Positions 49,698 to 56,970 of a stretch of 64,000 bases of DNA are shown here, in pieces. The notes below the pieces were generated by a model. The model had not been told where the DNA came from and made no database searches. It was given only the letters and a program-made list of their open reading frames with translations. This stretch comes from QHWT01 sp046726015 (GTDB lineage: Bacteria > Acidobacteriota > Vicinamibacteria > Vicinamibacterales > 2-12-FULL-66-21). The stretch is from the NCBI GenBank assembly GCA_046726015.1, contig JBKOZS010000085.1, positions 1 to 64,000 on the forward strand, given 5' to 3'. The position numbers and the translations under genes were made by a program. The first letter of the stretch is position 1, and the number at the start of each line of letters is the position of its first letter.

Positions 49698-49907
49698 TTA
49701 CACCGACGATGTCGAGAATGCGCGCTGGCGTTCGAGCCAGCGATCGAGATCCGCGTGCCGGAACCGCCACTGACGGCCAATGCGAACGGCGGGGAGCTCG
49801 CCGCTGCGGATCAGCCGGTAAATCGTCCGCGGAGTGATCTTCAAATAGCTCAGGACTTCCTCGGTCGTGAGGAAGGCCTCCATTTCGCGCATCGGGTCGT
49901 TGAACAT
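49698..49907 (-). CDS. Small excisionase-type HTH DNA-binding protein
   Basis: A 69-residue protein made almost only of a MerR-like helix-turn-helix of the excisionase (HTH_17) family: 'FLTTEEVLSYLKITPRTIYRLIRSGELPAVRIGRQWRFRHADLDRWLE'. It ends 47 bases ahead of subunit A on the same strand, so it may regulate or be co-expressed with the fibre operon. The sequence is closely similar to residues 6-55 of the HTH-receiver protein at 50100. The 192 bases upstream hold AT-rich DNA with no gene. Confidence 0.85.
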   Translation of the reverse strand: MFNDPMREMEAFLTTEEVLSYLKITPRTIYRLIRSGELPAVRIGRQWRFRHADLDRWLERQRAFSTSSV

Positions 49908-50099
49908 GGCGGTCTCTCGTGTCAGTCGTTGTTGCTCATATGGTGGCTAACAAGGAACTCTATATGACAACAACGAGCTACAATGTAGCTCCGCCGTATC
50001 CAATAGTCAAGCCCCCTTTGCGCCGGAGCAGGCCCCGGTCGTTCGGGCGATAACCCAATAACCGTGTAATCGTGAGAAAAGCCGCGAAAATACGGGGTG

Positions 50100-50684
50100 C
50101 TATTCGCCCAGGGCCTTGGCAGCCTTGGCCAGGACCATGGGGACGCGGAACGGCTTGGTCAGATAGCCGGACACTCCAAGGTTCAGCGCGTCGATAGCGC
50201 TGGCTTCAGTGGAGTAACCGGTAATGATGATGACCGGGAGATCGGCCTTGAGCCGCCGCGCCTCGCGAATCACCGTCAGGCCGTCAACGCCGGGCATTTT
50301 GAGGTCGGTGATGAGCAGGTCGTACGGGATGATCCGCAGCCGCTCGAGCGCGGTGCGGCCGTCCGGGGCGAGATCCACGTCGTATTCCGCAAGGGCCAGC
50401 GTTTTTGCCAGCAAATCACGAATGCTTGCCTCGTCGTCCACGACCAGGACGCGCGGCCGCGCTTCAGCGGCGGCGGGGGCGCGCTGCGGGGCCGGCTGCG
50501 CACGCACGGTACGAGGACGCTGACTTTCCAGCCAGGCGTCGATGTCGCGCTTCCGAAAGCGCCACTGGCGCCCGACCCGTACCGCCGGAATCTTTCCGGC
50601 CTTGATCAGCCGGTAGACCGTTCGCAGGTTGACCTGGAGGTACTCAAGTACCTCCTCGGTCGTCAGAAAGCTTTCATCGATCAT
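50100..50684 (-). CDS. Response regulator with N-terminal excisionase-type HTH and C-terminal receiver
   Basis: A 194-residue protein with the domains in reversed order. Residues 6-55 are HTH_17 ('FLTTEEVLEYLQVNLRTVYRLIKAGKIPAVRVGRQWRFRKRDIDAWLE'). A Pro/Ala linker (57-76) leads to a receiver (78-194) with Asp83-Asp84, phosphoacceptor Asp127 ('DLLITDLKMPG') and Lys177 ('YLTKPF'). ATG 50684 overlaps the kinase stop by 11 bases, so the kinase is the cognate sensor. Most DNA-binding response regulators have the receiver first. Confidence 0.9.
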   Translation of the reverse strand: MIDESFLTTEEVLEYLQVNLRTVYRLIKAGKIPAVRVGRQWRFRKRDIDAWLESQRPRTVRAQPAPQRAPAAAEARPRVLVVDDEASIRDLLAKTLALAEYDVDLAPDGRTALERLRIIPYDLLITDLKMPGVDGLTVIREARRLKADLPVIIITGYSTEASAIDALNLGVSGYLTKPFRVPMVLAKAAKALGE

Positions 50685-52248
50685 GACCCGTGGGACCCAT
50701 TGATACTTTACCACCAACCTCTGCCGAGGGTAGATCGAGCCTGAATTCCGCCCCACCCCCAACGGAATTTGACGCGGTAATCGTCCCCCCGTGCTCCTGC
50801 ACGATCCCGTAAGTGATTGCCAGGCCAAGGCCCGTGCCTTTGCCCACTTCTTTTGTGGTGAAGAAGGGGTCGAAGATCCGCGGCAATACATCGGAAGGAA
50901 TTCCAGGACCGCTGTCGCGCACGATCAGTGAGACCTGCTCGCGCGAAGCGTCGCTGGATGAGGCCACTGCGATCCGCCGTGGTCCGTTGCCGTCGACGAC
51001 TGCATGCTCGGCGTTGATCACGATGTTCAGCAGCGCCTGCTGCAGCAGGAGCGGATCGCCAAGCACGAATGGAAGGTCCGCCCCCTGGTCTCGCGTCACT
51101 TCGATGTTGGCCCGTTGCAGGCTTGCCCGGCGGCTCGCGAGTACCCGTGTCAGCACGCGATCGACCTGCAGCCGCCGTCGCGCCATGCGGCGCGATCCAG
51201 TGAAGACGAGGAGATTGCGCACGATCTTCGCGGCGCGATCCGCGTCCTGGTAAATCTGCTTCAGCTCCTTGCGCACCGGCCGCGCCGCTTCGGTGAGTTC
51301 GATCAACAGTTCGAGATGACCGAGCACGCCTTGCAGCGGATTGTTCATCTCGTGCGCGATGCCGGCGACAAACTGCCCGAGTGAGGCGAGTTTTTCCGAT
51401 TGGGCGAGTCGCCCGCGCAGCGCCGCGCGTTCCGCTTCGAGGCGTGTCTGTCGCGTGATGTCGCGCGCCACGAGCACGCGCCCGACTTCGTTGCCTTCCT
51501 GGTTGATGAGCGGCGTGGCGGTGAGAAGAAATGTCCCACCGAGGAGCGCATCTTCGATCGGGTTGGCGCCGGTTGGCGCGAGGGCCGGGTCGGCGGACGC
51601 AATCCACGCCGCGGTTTCCGGCGCCACGAAATCCGCGACCGCGCGCTGCATCAGGTCCGCGCGCGGCACGCCGACGCGCGCGGAGAACGCCTCGTTGGTC
51701 TGCACGATCCGCAGATCGCGATCCATGACGGCCACGAGGTCGACCAGCGAATTGAACGTGTCTTCGAGGAGCCGGCGCTGCCGAAGCACTTCGTCGAGCA
51801 ACTGAATGTTCTCGATGCCGACGGATAGCTGGCGCCCGAGTTCGTGCGCGAACTCGATCGCCTGCTCGCAGCTGATGCGAGCACCGTCGAGCCCGTCGAT
51901 GACCACCGTCCCCAGGGCGCGACGCCAGCCGCGGAGCGGCGTAACCAGCTCGGTACCGAAGTACTGCGGGCGTTCGACCCGTAAGCCGCGGGCAGCCGGA
52001 TGCGCCGGATCGTCGGTTGGCAGGCGGATGCCAAGTCCGAGTGCCGGATCTGACGAGGCCGTGAGCTCCAGTTCCCGGGCCCTGCGGTCGTGCACCCAAA
52101 TGTCGGTGCGCCGCGCCCCGATCAGATCACAAATTTGGTGTGCGACCGTTTCCAGCGCCGTCGCGAGGTTGAGGGTCGCGGACACACCGCGCGAGAACAG
52201 CAGCGGGATATCCCGCAGCGCCTCGTGCAGGGAAGGGTCTAAGCTCAT
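50674..52248 (-). CDS. Soluble sensor histidine kinase (GAF-PAS-HisKA-HATPase)
   Basis: A 524-residue kinase without membrane helices. An N-terminal GAF-like domain ('LETVAHQICDLIGARRTDIWV', about 25-165), a PAS domain ('FNSLVDLVAVMDRDLRIVQTNEAF', about 178-280), HisKA with His299 ('GIAHEMNNPLQGVLGHLELL') and an HATPase_c ('LLLQQALLNIVINAEHAV', 'DSGPGIPSDVLPRI', 'GTGLGLAITYGIVQEHGG'). The HEMNNPLQ box is of the type common in soluble kinases paired with NtrC-like or hybrid systems. The signal is unknown; GAF/PAS suggests an intracellular ligand or redox signal. Confidence 0.92.
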   Translation of the reverse strand: MSLDPSLHEALRDIPLLFSRGVSATLNLATALETVAHQICDLIGARRTDIWVHDRRARELELTASSDPALGLGIRLPTDDPAHPAARGLRVERPQYFGTELVTPLRGWRRALGTVVIDGLDGARISCEQAIEFAHELGRQLSVGIENIQLLDEVLRQRRLLEDTFNSLVDLVAVMDRDLRIVQTNEAFSARVGVPRADLMQRAVADFVAPETAAWIASADPALAPTGANPIEDALLGGTFLLTATPLINQEGNEVGRVLVARDITRQTRLEAERAALRGRLAQSEKLASLGQFVAGIAHEMNNPLQGVLGHLELLIELTEAARPVRKELKQIYQDADRAAKIVRNLLVFTGSRRMARRRLQVDRVLTRVLASRRASLQRANIEVTRDQGADLPFVLGDPLLLQQALLNIVINAEHAVVDGNGPRRIAVASSSDASREQVSLIVRDSGPGIPSDVLPRIFDPFFTTKEVGKGTGLGLAITYGIVQEHGGTITASNSVGGGAEFRLDLPSAEVGGKVSMGPTGHDR

Positions 52249-52331
52249 GGGTGGGGGTATTTTATCCGCGTTCGCCCCCGCTGAACATGACGGCGGCTAC
52301 GGCGAGAAGCCGCTTCGTGGCGGCGAGAGTG

Positions 52332-52388
52332 GGGGTCCAGTGGCAAGATCGGGGTCCAGTGGCAAGATCGGGGTCCAGTGGCAAGATC
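52332..52388. repeat. Three perfect 19-bp tandem repeats in the kinase-sigma intergenic region
   Basis: The unit GGGGTCCAGTGGCAAGATC stands at 52332-52350, 52351-52369 and 52370-52388 with no mismatch. The last copy ends 44 bases before the ECF start and the first lies 83 bases from the kinase start. This could be an operator array or an iteron-like mobile remnant. Confidence 0.9.
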
Positions 52389-52432
52389 GGTAAAGCCAAA
52401 AGGTTCAATGGCCTGTCTAAACTAACGATAAG

Positions 52433-53092
52433 GTGAGCGCCCTGGGCATGCCGTCGACCGACGAAGAGCTGGTCGCCCGATCGATGGGGGGCGACCTCGA
52501 CAGCTTCAACCAGCTTGTCCTGCGCTGGGAGCGGCCGATTTACGCCCTCGCGTACAGGGTTATCGGCCGCGAGGAAGATGCGCGCGACGTCTGCCAGGAG
52601 ACCTTTCTCCGCGCGTTCCGCGCGCTGAAGGGATTCAAGGGGCAGGCGAAATTCTCATCGTGGCTGTATCGCATCGCCTTGAACTTGTGCCGCGATTGGA
52701 TCCGCCGCGAGCGCCGGCAGCCCATCGCGCAAGCCCCCGAAGGGGTCGACCTCATCGACCTCGCGTCGGAATCGACGCCGTCCGAATCGGTCGAAGAGCT
52801 CGTCGCACGGCGTGAGATCAGCCGCGCGGTCGCCCGAGCGATGGCGGATTTACCGGACGAACAGCGCACCGCGATCATTCTGAAGGAGTACCACGGGCTG
52901 ACGTTCCAGGAGATTGCGGATCTCCTGGATTGCCCGTTGAGCACAGTGAAGACACGGTTGTACCAAGGCCTGACCGTACTGCGGAAGCAACTCGCACGGG
53001 AAGGTATGCAAGGCTCGGCGCGATCCGCGGATCATGCGGACCGCGGCGATCGCACGGATCAGATTCGTGTGATCCGTGAGATCCGTGGTTGA
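52433..53092 (+). CDS. ECF-type RNA polymerase sigma factor with repeat-derived tail
   Basis: A 219-residue sigma-70 family protein. Region 2: 'YALAYRVIGREEDARDVCQETFLRAFRALKGFKGQAKFSSWLYRIALNLCRDWIR'; region 4: 'LPDEQRTAIILKEYHGLTFQEIADLLDCPLSTVKTRLYQGL'. GTG 52433 overlaps an AAGG; ATG 52448 is an alternative. The last 26 residues ('ADHADRGDRTDQIRVIREIR') are translated from a dispersed repeat. It is followed after 12 bases by a zinc-finger anti-sigma gene, the usual ECF arrangement. Confidence 0.94.
   Translation: MSALGMPSTDEELVARSMGGDLDSFNQLVLRWERPIYALAYRVIGREEDARDVCQETFLRAFRALKGFKGQAKFSSWLYRIALNLCRDWIRRERRQPIAQAPEGVDLIDLASESTPSESVEELVARREISRAVARAMADLPDEQRTAIILKEYHGLTFQEIADLLDCPLSTVKTRLYQGLTVLRKQLAREGMQGSARSADHADRGDRTDQIRVIREIRG
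53030..53091. repeat. Dispersed repeat 'GCGGATC...GATCCGTG' inside the sigma-factor 3' end
   Basis: Words CCGCGGATCATGCGGACCGC, GCACGGATCAGATT and GTGATCCGTGAGATCCGTGG. Related to 7711-7740. Confidence 0.7.
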
Positions 53093-53104
53093 TGAACAGG
53101 GACT

Positions 53105-53872
53105 ATGACGATGTGTGACAAGGAACGAATCCTCTCGTACGTATACGAGGAGCTCGATCGGACAGAGCGCGCGCAGATGGAAGCGCATCTGAAAACGTGC
53201 GCCGAGTGCCGCGACGAAGTGGCGGGACTGCGCAGCGTGCGCGTGGATCTCGCGACGTGGACGCCGTCGCAGCCGGAGTTTGGTTTCCACATCGTGCGCG
53301 ATCGCAAGCCGACGTGGCGACAGTGGTGGACGCCCGCGTTTGCGCTCGCCGCGGCCGCGGTGCTCGTGCTCGCCGTCGCGTCAGCCATCGCGAACGTCGA
53401 CGTCACGTATGGCAACCAAGGCTTCAGCGTGCGCACCGGCTGGGGACGAGCGACCACGACCGTCCAGCGTGCTGCCGAGCCGCCGACCGGAAAGCCCGAG
53501 CCGACGTCCACACCAACAGCGAGCGAGGTGCGTGAACTGTACGCCGCGCTTGATTCGCGGCTTCGTCAGCTCGAAGCTGCGCCCCGTCAGTTGCCGATGC
53601 AGCAGGCGGCGTTCAAGAGCGTGCGGCAATCCGATGATGCGATTCTTCGGCGCGTGCACGATCTGCTGGCACAGAGCGAGTCGAAGCAGCAGAAGGAGCT
53701 CGCGCTGCGGATCGCGCAGGTGATTCGCGATGTCGACGCGCAACGGGTTGCGGATCTCAATCGCATTCAGCAGGGCCTCGGACGGATCGATGCGATGACC
53801 ACGTACGAAGCGCAGACGCATCGCGATCTCACGAATTACATCCTGGCGTCGTCACGCCAGCAGCAGAAGTAG
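53105..53872 (+). CDS. Membrane-bound anti-sigma factor with zf-HC2 domain
   Basis: A 255-residue protein. The N-terminal zinc-binding anti-sigma domain has His28-x3-Cys32-x2-Cys35 ('HLKTCAEC'). A single membrane helix follows at about 78-97 ('AFALAAAAVLVLAVASAIA'), then a periplasmic helical domain (about 140-255, 'LYAALDSRLRQLEAAPRQLPMQQAAFKSVRQSDDAILRRVHDLLAQSE'). It should hold the upstream ECF factor at the membrane and release it on an envelope signal. Confidence 0.92.
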   Translation: MTMCDKERILSYVYEELDRTERAQMEAHLKTCAECRDEVAGLRSVRVDLATWTPSQPEFGFHIVRDRKPTWRQWWTPAFALAAAAVLVLAVASAIANVDVTYGNQGFSVRTGWGRATTTVQRAAEPPTGKPEPTSTPTASEVRELYAALDSRLRQLEAAPRQLPMQQAAFKSVRQSDDAILRRVHDLLAQSESKQQKELALRIAQVIRDVDAQRVADLNRIQQGLGRIDAMTTYEAQTHRDLTNYILASSRQQQK

Positions 53873-53887
53873 GACAGGGGTGCAATT

Positions 53888-54691
53888 GTGAAGCGAACAG
53901 CGATTCTGGCGGCTGCACTCGTAGCGGCTGCTTCGACGGTCTCGGCCCAGGATGCGCCGGCACGCGGCGACGCTGCCGAGATTCGCAATCAGATTCGGTT
54001 CATGGAAGGGAACCTCACGCAGGCCGTGCGTGCGGGCGCGCAGAATGTGGGTCGCCGGTTGCAAAGGTACGAGCCGAGCAGCCTGTTCGTGACGAGTGAC
54101 GCGCGCGCTCGTGGCTTCGTGCTCGAGGGGTATGGCGTCTTCTTCGACGTCGACGTGCCGACGATGCGGCAGAGCGTGGTGTGGACAATGCGCACGCTGC
54201 TGCAGCAGCGCGAAACGGAGATAGCCACCCTGCGCCAGTACATCGCGAACGCGCCAGATGGCGCCCGGCGCCGGGACGCCCTTGTGCGGCTGCGGCAGCT
54301 TGAAGGCTCGCACGATGCCGCTCCGGCGCCGGTCGCGCAACCCGCCCCTCCGGGCATGGCGGCCGCCGCGACTGTGAATGAGACCACCACCGTGGCGTCG
54401 ACGACCGCCGTATCGGAGGCCGACCTCTCGGATCCCAACGCGCTCTACACCGACGAGGTCAAGGGTGCGCTGATCGACGCGATGCTCGATTTCAGCACCC
54501 GCCTGAACATCGGCGCGAACGAGTGGCTCACGGTTGCGGCGCGCGACAGCGAAGGACCGATCATCCCGAATGCGCTCGACGAGACTACGACGATCGTGCT
54601 GCGCGTGAAGGGCAGCGATCTGCTCGCGTTCCACACGAAACAACTCTCGCGCGAGGAGGCGCGCAAGAAGGTCGAGGTCCGCGAGTTCTGA
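53888..54691 (+). CDS. Exported protein of unknown function, sigma/anti-sigma operon
   Basis: A 267-residue protein with a signal peptide ('MKRTAILAAALVAAASTVSA'). N-terminal helical part ('IRNQIRFMEGNLTQAVRAGAQNVGRRLQRYEPSSLFVTSDARARGFVLEGYGVFFDVDVPTM'), a Pro/Ala/Thr-rich linker (about 140-175), and a C-terminal region 'TDEVKGALIDAMLDFSTRLNIGANEWLTVAARD'. No family recognised. It follows the anti-sigma gene after 15 bases and is probably a product controlled by the same sigma factor. Confidence 0.78.
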   Translation: MKRTAILAAALVAAASTVSAQDAPARGDAAEIRNQIRFMEGNLTQAVRAGAQNVGRRLQRYEPSSLFVTSDARARGFVLEGYGVFFDVDVPTMRQSVVWTMRTLLQQRETEIATLRQYIANAPDGARRRDALVRLRQLEGSHDAAPAPVAQPAPPGMAAAATVNETTTVASTTAVSEADLSDPNALYTDEVKGALIDAMLDFSTRLNIGANEWLTVAARDSEGPIIPNALDETTTIVLRVKGSDLLAFHTKQLSREEARKKVEVREF

Positions 54692-54705
54692 TCTACAATC
54701 GGCAG

Positions 54706-55197
54706 ATGCGGGCTGTCGCGGCTGCGGGCGCGATCCTTCTCGCGGCCTCAGCCGCGGGGTGCAGCAAACCCGTCGATCTCAAGCAGGTGCTGAAGATCGA
54801 CGTCTCCAGCGCCGGCTACTTCGATGCCGGAATCGTCGACGGGCGCAACAAGCTCATTCCAAGCGTCACGTTCACGCTGATCAAAAGTATCAACGAAGTC
54901 CTCAGCCCTCTGTCCCTCAACGTTGCATTCAAGCGCCTCTCTGGCCCCGGCGGGGTCGAAGAGGATTTCGATGAAAGCTTCATCCAGGGCGTGAAGTTCG
55001 TCGGCAACGAGGCGGCACCAATCACGGTCAGGCCGAAGGCGGGCTATACGGGTGACCCGCCGCAGTCTCGCGCCGACATGTTGAAGAACAGCCAGTTCCG
55101 CGATATCCGTGTGCACGTCTTCGCGAAGCACGGCTCCGGACAATGGGTGGAGATCGGCCAGATCGATCTTCCTCGTCAACTGATCGTGCACCCCTGA
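54706..55197 (+). CDS. Predicted lipoprotein of unknown function
   Basis: A 163-residue protein with a lipobox ('LLAASAAGCSKPVD', Cys near 20). The mature part is beta-rich ('KIDVSSAGYFDAGIVDGRNKLIPSVTFTLIKSI' and 'IRVHVFAKHGSGQWVEIGQIDLPRQLIVHP'). It follows the previous gene closely and its TGA shares bases with the ATG of the permease (TGATG), so the four or five genes here form one transcription unit. TACAAT stands 6 bases before its own ATG. No family recognised. Confidence 0.78.
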   Translation: MRAVAAAGAILLAASAAGCSKPVDLKQVLKIDVSSAGYFDAGIVDGRNKLIPSVTFTLIKSINEVLSPLSLNVAFKRLSGPGGVEEDFDESFIQGVKFVGNEAAPITVRPKAGYTGDPPQSRADMLKNSQFRDIRVHVFAKHGSGQWVEIGQIDLPRQLIVHP

Positions 55198-56579
55198 TGC
55201 GCGGCGTGCCGCAAACGCCCGCGCTCGAGCGGCGGCTCGGTCCACTCGACGCCGCGGCCATCGTCATCTCCAACGTCATTGGCGGCGGCATCTTCTTCGT
55301 CCCTGTCGTCGTGGCGCAGCTCGTGCCCCACCCGGCCGCGATGATCGGCGTGTGGCTGCTGGGCGGCGCGCTCGCGTTTGCGGGGGCGATGGCGTATGCC
55401 GAGCTGGCGGCGCACAAGCCACACGCGGGTGGCGAATACGTCTACTTGCGCGAAGCGTTTGGCCCGATGGCGGCCTTCCTCAGCGGCTGGACGTCGTTTG
55501 TGGCGGGCTTCTCGGGCGCCATCGCGGCAGGGTGTGTCGCGCTCGCTGATTACATCGGCCGTTTCATTCCCGCCGCGGCCGACACGACGCCGCTTGTCGG
55601 CATTGCCGGCCTTTCAATCTCGCCACGTTCAATCGTCGCGCTCACGCCGATCGTGGTGCTCACGATCATCCACGTGCGCGGCCTCGGGCCCGGCCGCCTG
55701 CTCCAAAACGCGCTCGCGGGCATGAAGGTCAGCGCCATCGTGGTGTTCATCGCGCTCGGGTTCACGCTCGGCCACGGTGATGCTTCGCACCTCGTGGCCG
55801 GCGGCAGCACCGCACCGGTGTCGCTGTTGCTCGCGCTCGTGCCGGTGATGTTCAGCTACTCGGGCTGGAACGCCGCCGCCTATGTCGCCGAGGAAGTACG
55901 CAATCCGAGCCGCAACGTTCCACTGGCCCTCGCGCTTGGCACGGCCATCGTCATTGTGCTGTATGTTGCGCTCAACGCGCTCTACATCTATGCGATGCCG
56001 CTGCCGGAGCTGGCGGCGTTGCCTGGCGGCCGCTTGATCGACACCGTGGCGGAGCGTCTGTTCGGATTTGTCGCGGGCAACCTGCTGGCGGTCTTCACCA
56101 TTGTGAGTATCGCGGCCAGCGTCAGCGCGATGGTGCTCGCCGGTCCTCGCGTGTATTACGCGATGGCGCGTGACGGCCTGTTCGTGCCGATGGCGGAACG
56201 TGTCCACCCGCGCTTCCACACGCCCGCCGCATCGATCATCGCGCAGGGAATCTGGAGCGGCGTCCTCGTGCTGTCGGGAACGCTCTCGCAGCTGGTCAGC
56301 TACACGGGCTTTGCGGTCGTGCTGTTTGCCGGGATCGCGGTGGTCGCGGTGTTCGTGTTGCGGCGTCGCGATCCGCGGCCGCGGTCCTTTGCGGCGCTTG
56401 GATATCCGTGGGCCCCCGCCATCTTCGTCGTGGCGAGCGCCGCGATGATCGTCAACGAGCTGTGGCGCAACGCGGCCACGACCGCGGTGGGCGTCGCCAT
56501 TATCGCGGCGGGGATTCCCGTGTATTTCCTGATGCGACGAGCGCCCACAGTGTCAGCAATGCCAGGGCACCGTCGCTGA
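55197..56579 (+). CDS. APC-superfamily amino-acid permease
   Basis: A 460-residue inner-membrane protein with about 12 helices. 'AAAIVISNVIGGGIFFVPVVVAQL' is the helix 1 substrate site; 'AYAELAAHKPHAGGEYVYLREAFGPMAAFLSGWTSFVAGFSG' and 'FSYSGWNAAAYVAEEVRNPSRNVPLALALG' match LAT/serine-threonine-type exchangers. Distinct from the CAT-like permease at 15665. The ATG overlaps the lipoprotein stop by one base. Its 3' end overlaps the convergent gene at 56500 by 80 bases. Confidence 0.91.
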   Translation: MRGVPQTPALERRLGPLDAAAIVISNVIGGGIFFVPVVVAQLVPHPAAMIGVWLLGGALAFAGAMAYAELAAHKPHAGGEYVYLREAFGPMAAFLSGWTSFVAGFSGAIAAGCVALADYIGRFIPAAADTTPLVGIAGLSISPRSIVALTPIVVLTIIHVRGLGPGRLLQNALAGMKVSAIVVFIALGFTLGHGDASHLVAGGSTAPVSLLLALVPVMFSYSGWNAAAYVAEEVRNPSRNVPLALALGTAIVIVLYVALNALYIYAMPLPELAALPGGRLIDTVAERLFGFVAGNLLAVFTIVSIAASVSAMVLAGPRVYYAMARDGLFVPMAERVHPRFHTPAASIIAQGIWSGVLVLSGTLSQLVSYTGFAVVLFAGIAVVAVFVLRRRDPRPRSFAALGYPWAPAIFVVASAAMIVNELWRNAATTAVGVAIIAAGIPVYFLMRRAPTVSAMPGHRR

Positions 56580-56886
56580 ACGAGAACAGCAGGAACGATC
56601 TGGGAGAGTTCCGCACGAGGTGATCGATGAGAAACGCGCACGCGCCGGCCCCCTTGAGGCCGGGTCCCATCACCCACAGGTACCACCGCGCGCCACGCGG
56701 ATCACGCCACGGAAAGTAATAGCCTGCTGCGACGGCGAGCAGAAAAATCGCGTTGAGGTCGGAGAAGATCTGCGGTTGCGCCGGCGGCACGCCGAACACA
56801 CTGGCCAGTCGATCGGCGGCGAACAATAAAAGGAGGCCGACCGCCGCGTCGTAGATGCCCGAGATCGCGGCGATCAGCCTCAGCAC
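56500..56886 (-). CDS. Small membrane protein of unknown function
   Basis: A 128-residue protein with about four membrane helices ('AAISGIYDAAVGLLLLFAADRLA', 'DLNAIFLLAVAAGYYFPW', 'GPGLKGAGACAFLIDHLV', 'FSDGALALLTLWALVA'), as in DoxX-like or DUF proteins of similar length. The convergent overlap of 80 bases with the permease is large but the hydrophobic pattern and length support it. No partner is evident. Confidence 0.68.
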   Translation of the reverse strand: MLRLIAAISGIYDAAVGLLLLFAADRLASVFGVPPAQPQIFSDLNAIFLLAVAAGYYFPWRDPRGARWYLWVMGPGLKGAGACAFLIDHLVRNSPRSFLLFSFSDGALALLTLWALVASGNTRESPPR

Positions 56887-56904
56887 GTTCCCGTCTCTGA
56901 TTTC

Positions 56905-56966
56905 GAAGTCCGAACTTCGGACCTCTAAAGCCGGACCTCGGGCCTCGACCCTCGGACCTCGGCACC
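56905..56966. repeat. Dispersed repeat 'CCGGACCTCGGGCCTCG' family, intergenic copy
   Basis: Words GAAGTCCGAACTTCGGACCTC, CCGGACCTCGGGCCTCGACC and CTCGGACCTCGG. It is the other orientation of the obg-tail repeat (28891-28947). It ends 5 bases from the stop of the PEGA gene. Confidence 0.8.
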
Positions 56967-56970
56967 TGTC

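Noticed and set aside
49698..49907. Phage excisionase
   Set aside because: The HTH family is shared, but no integrase, attachment site or phage gene is near; the paralogue fused to a receiver points to regulation.
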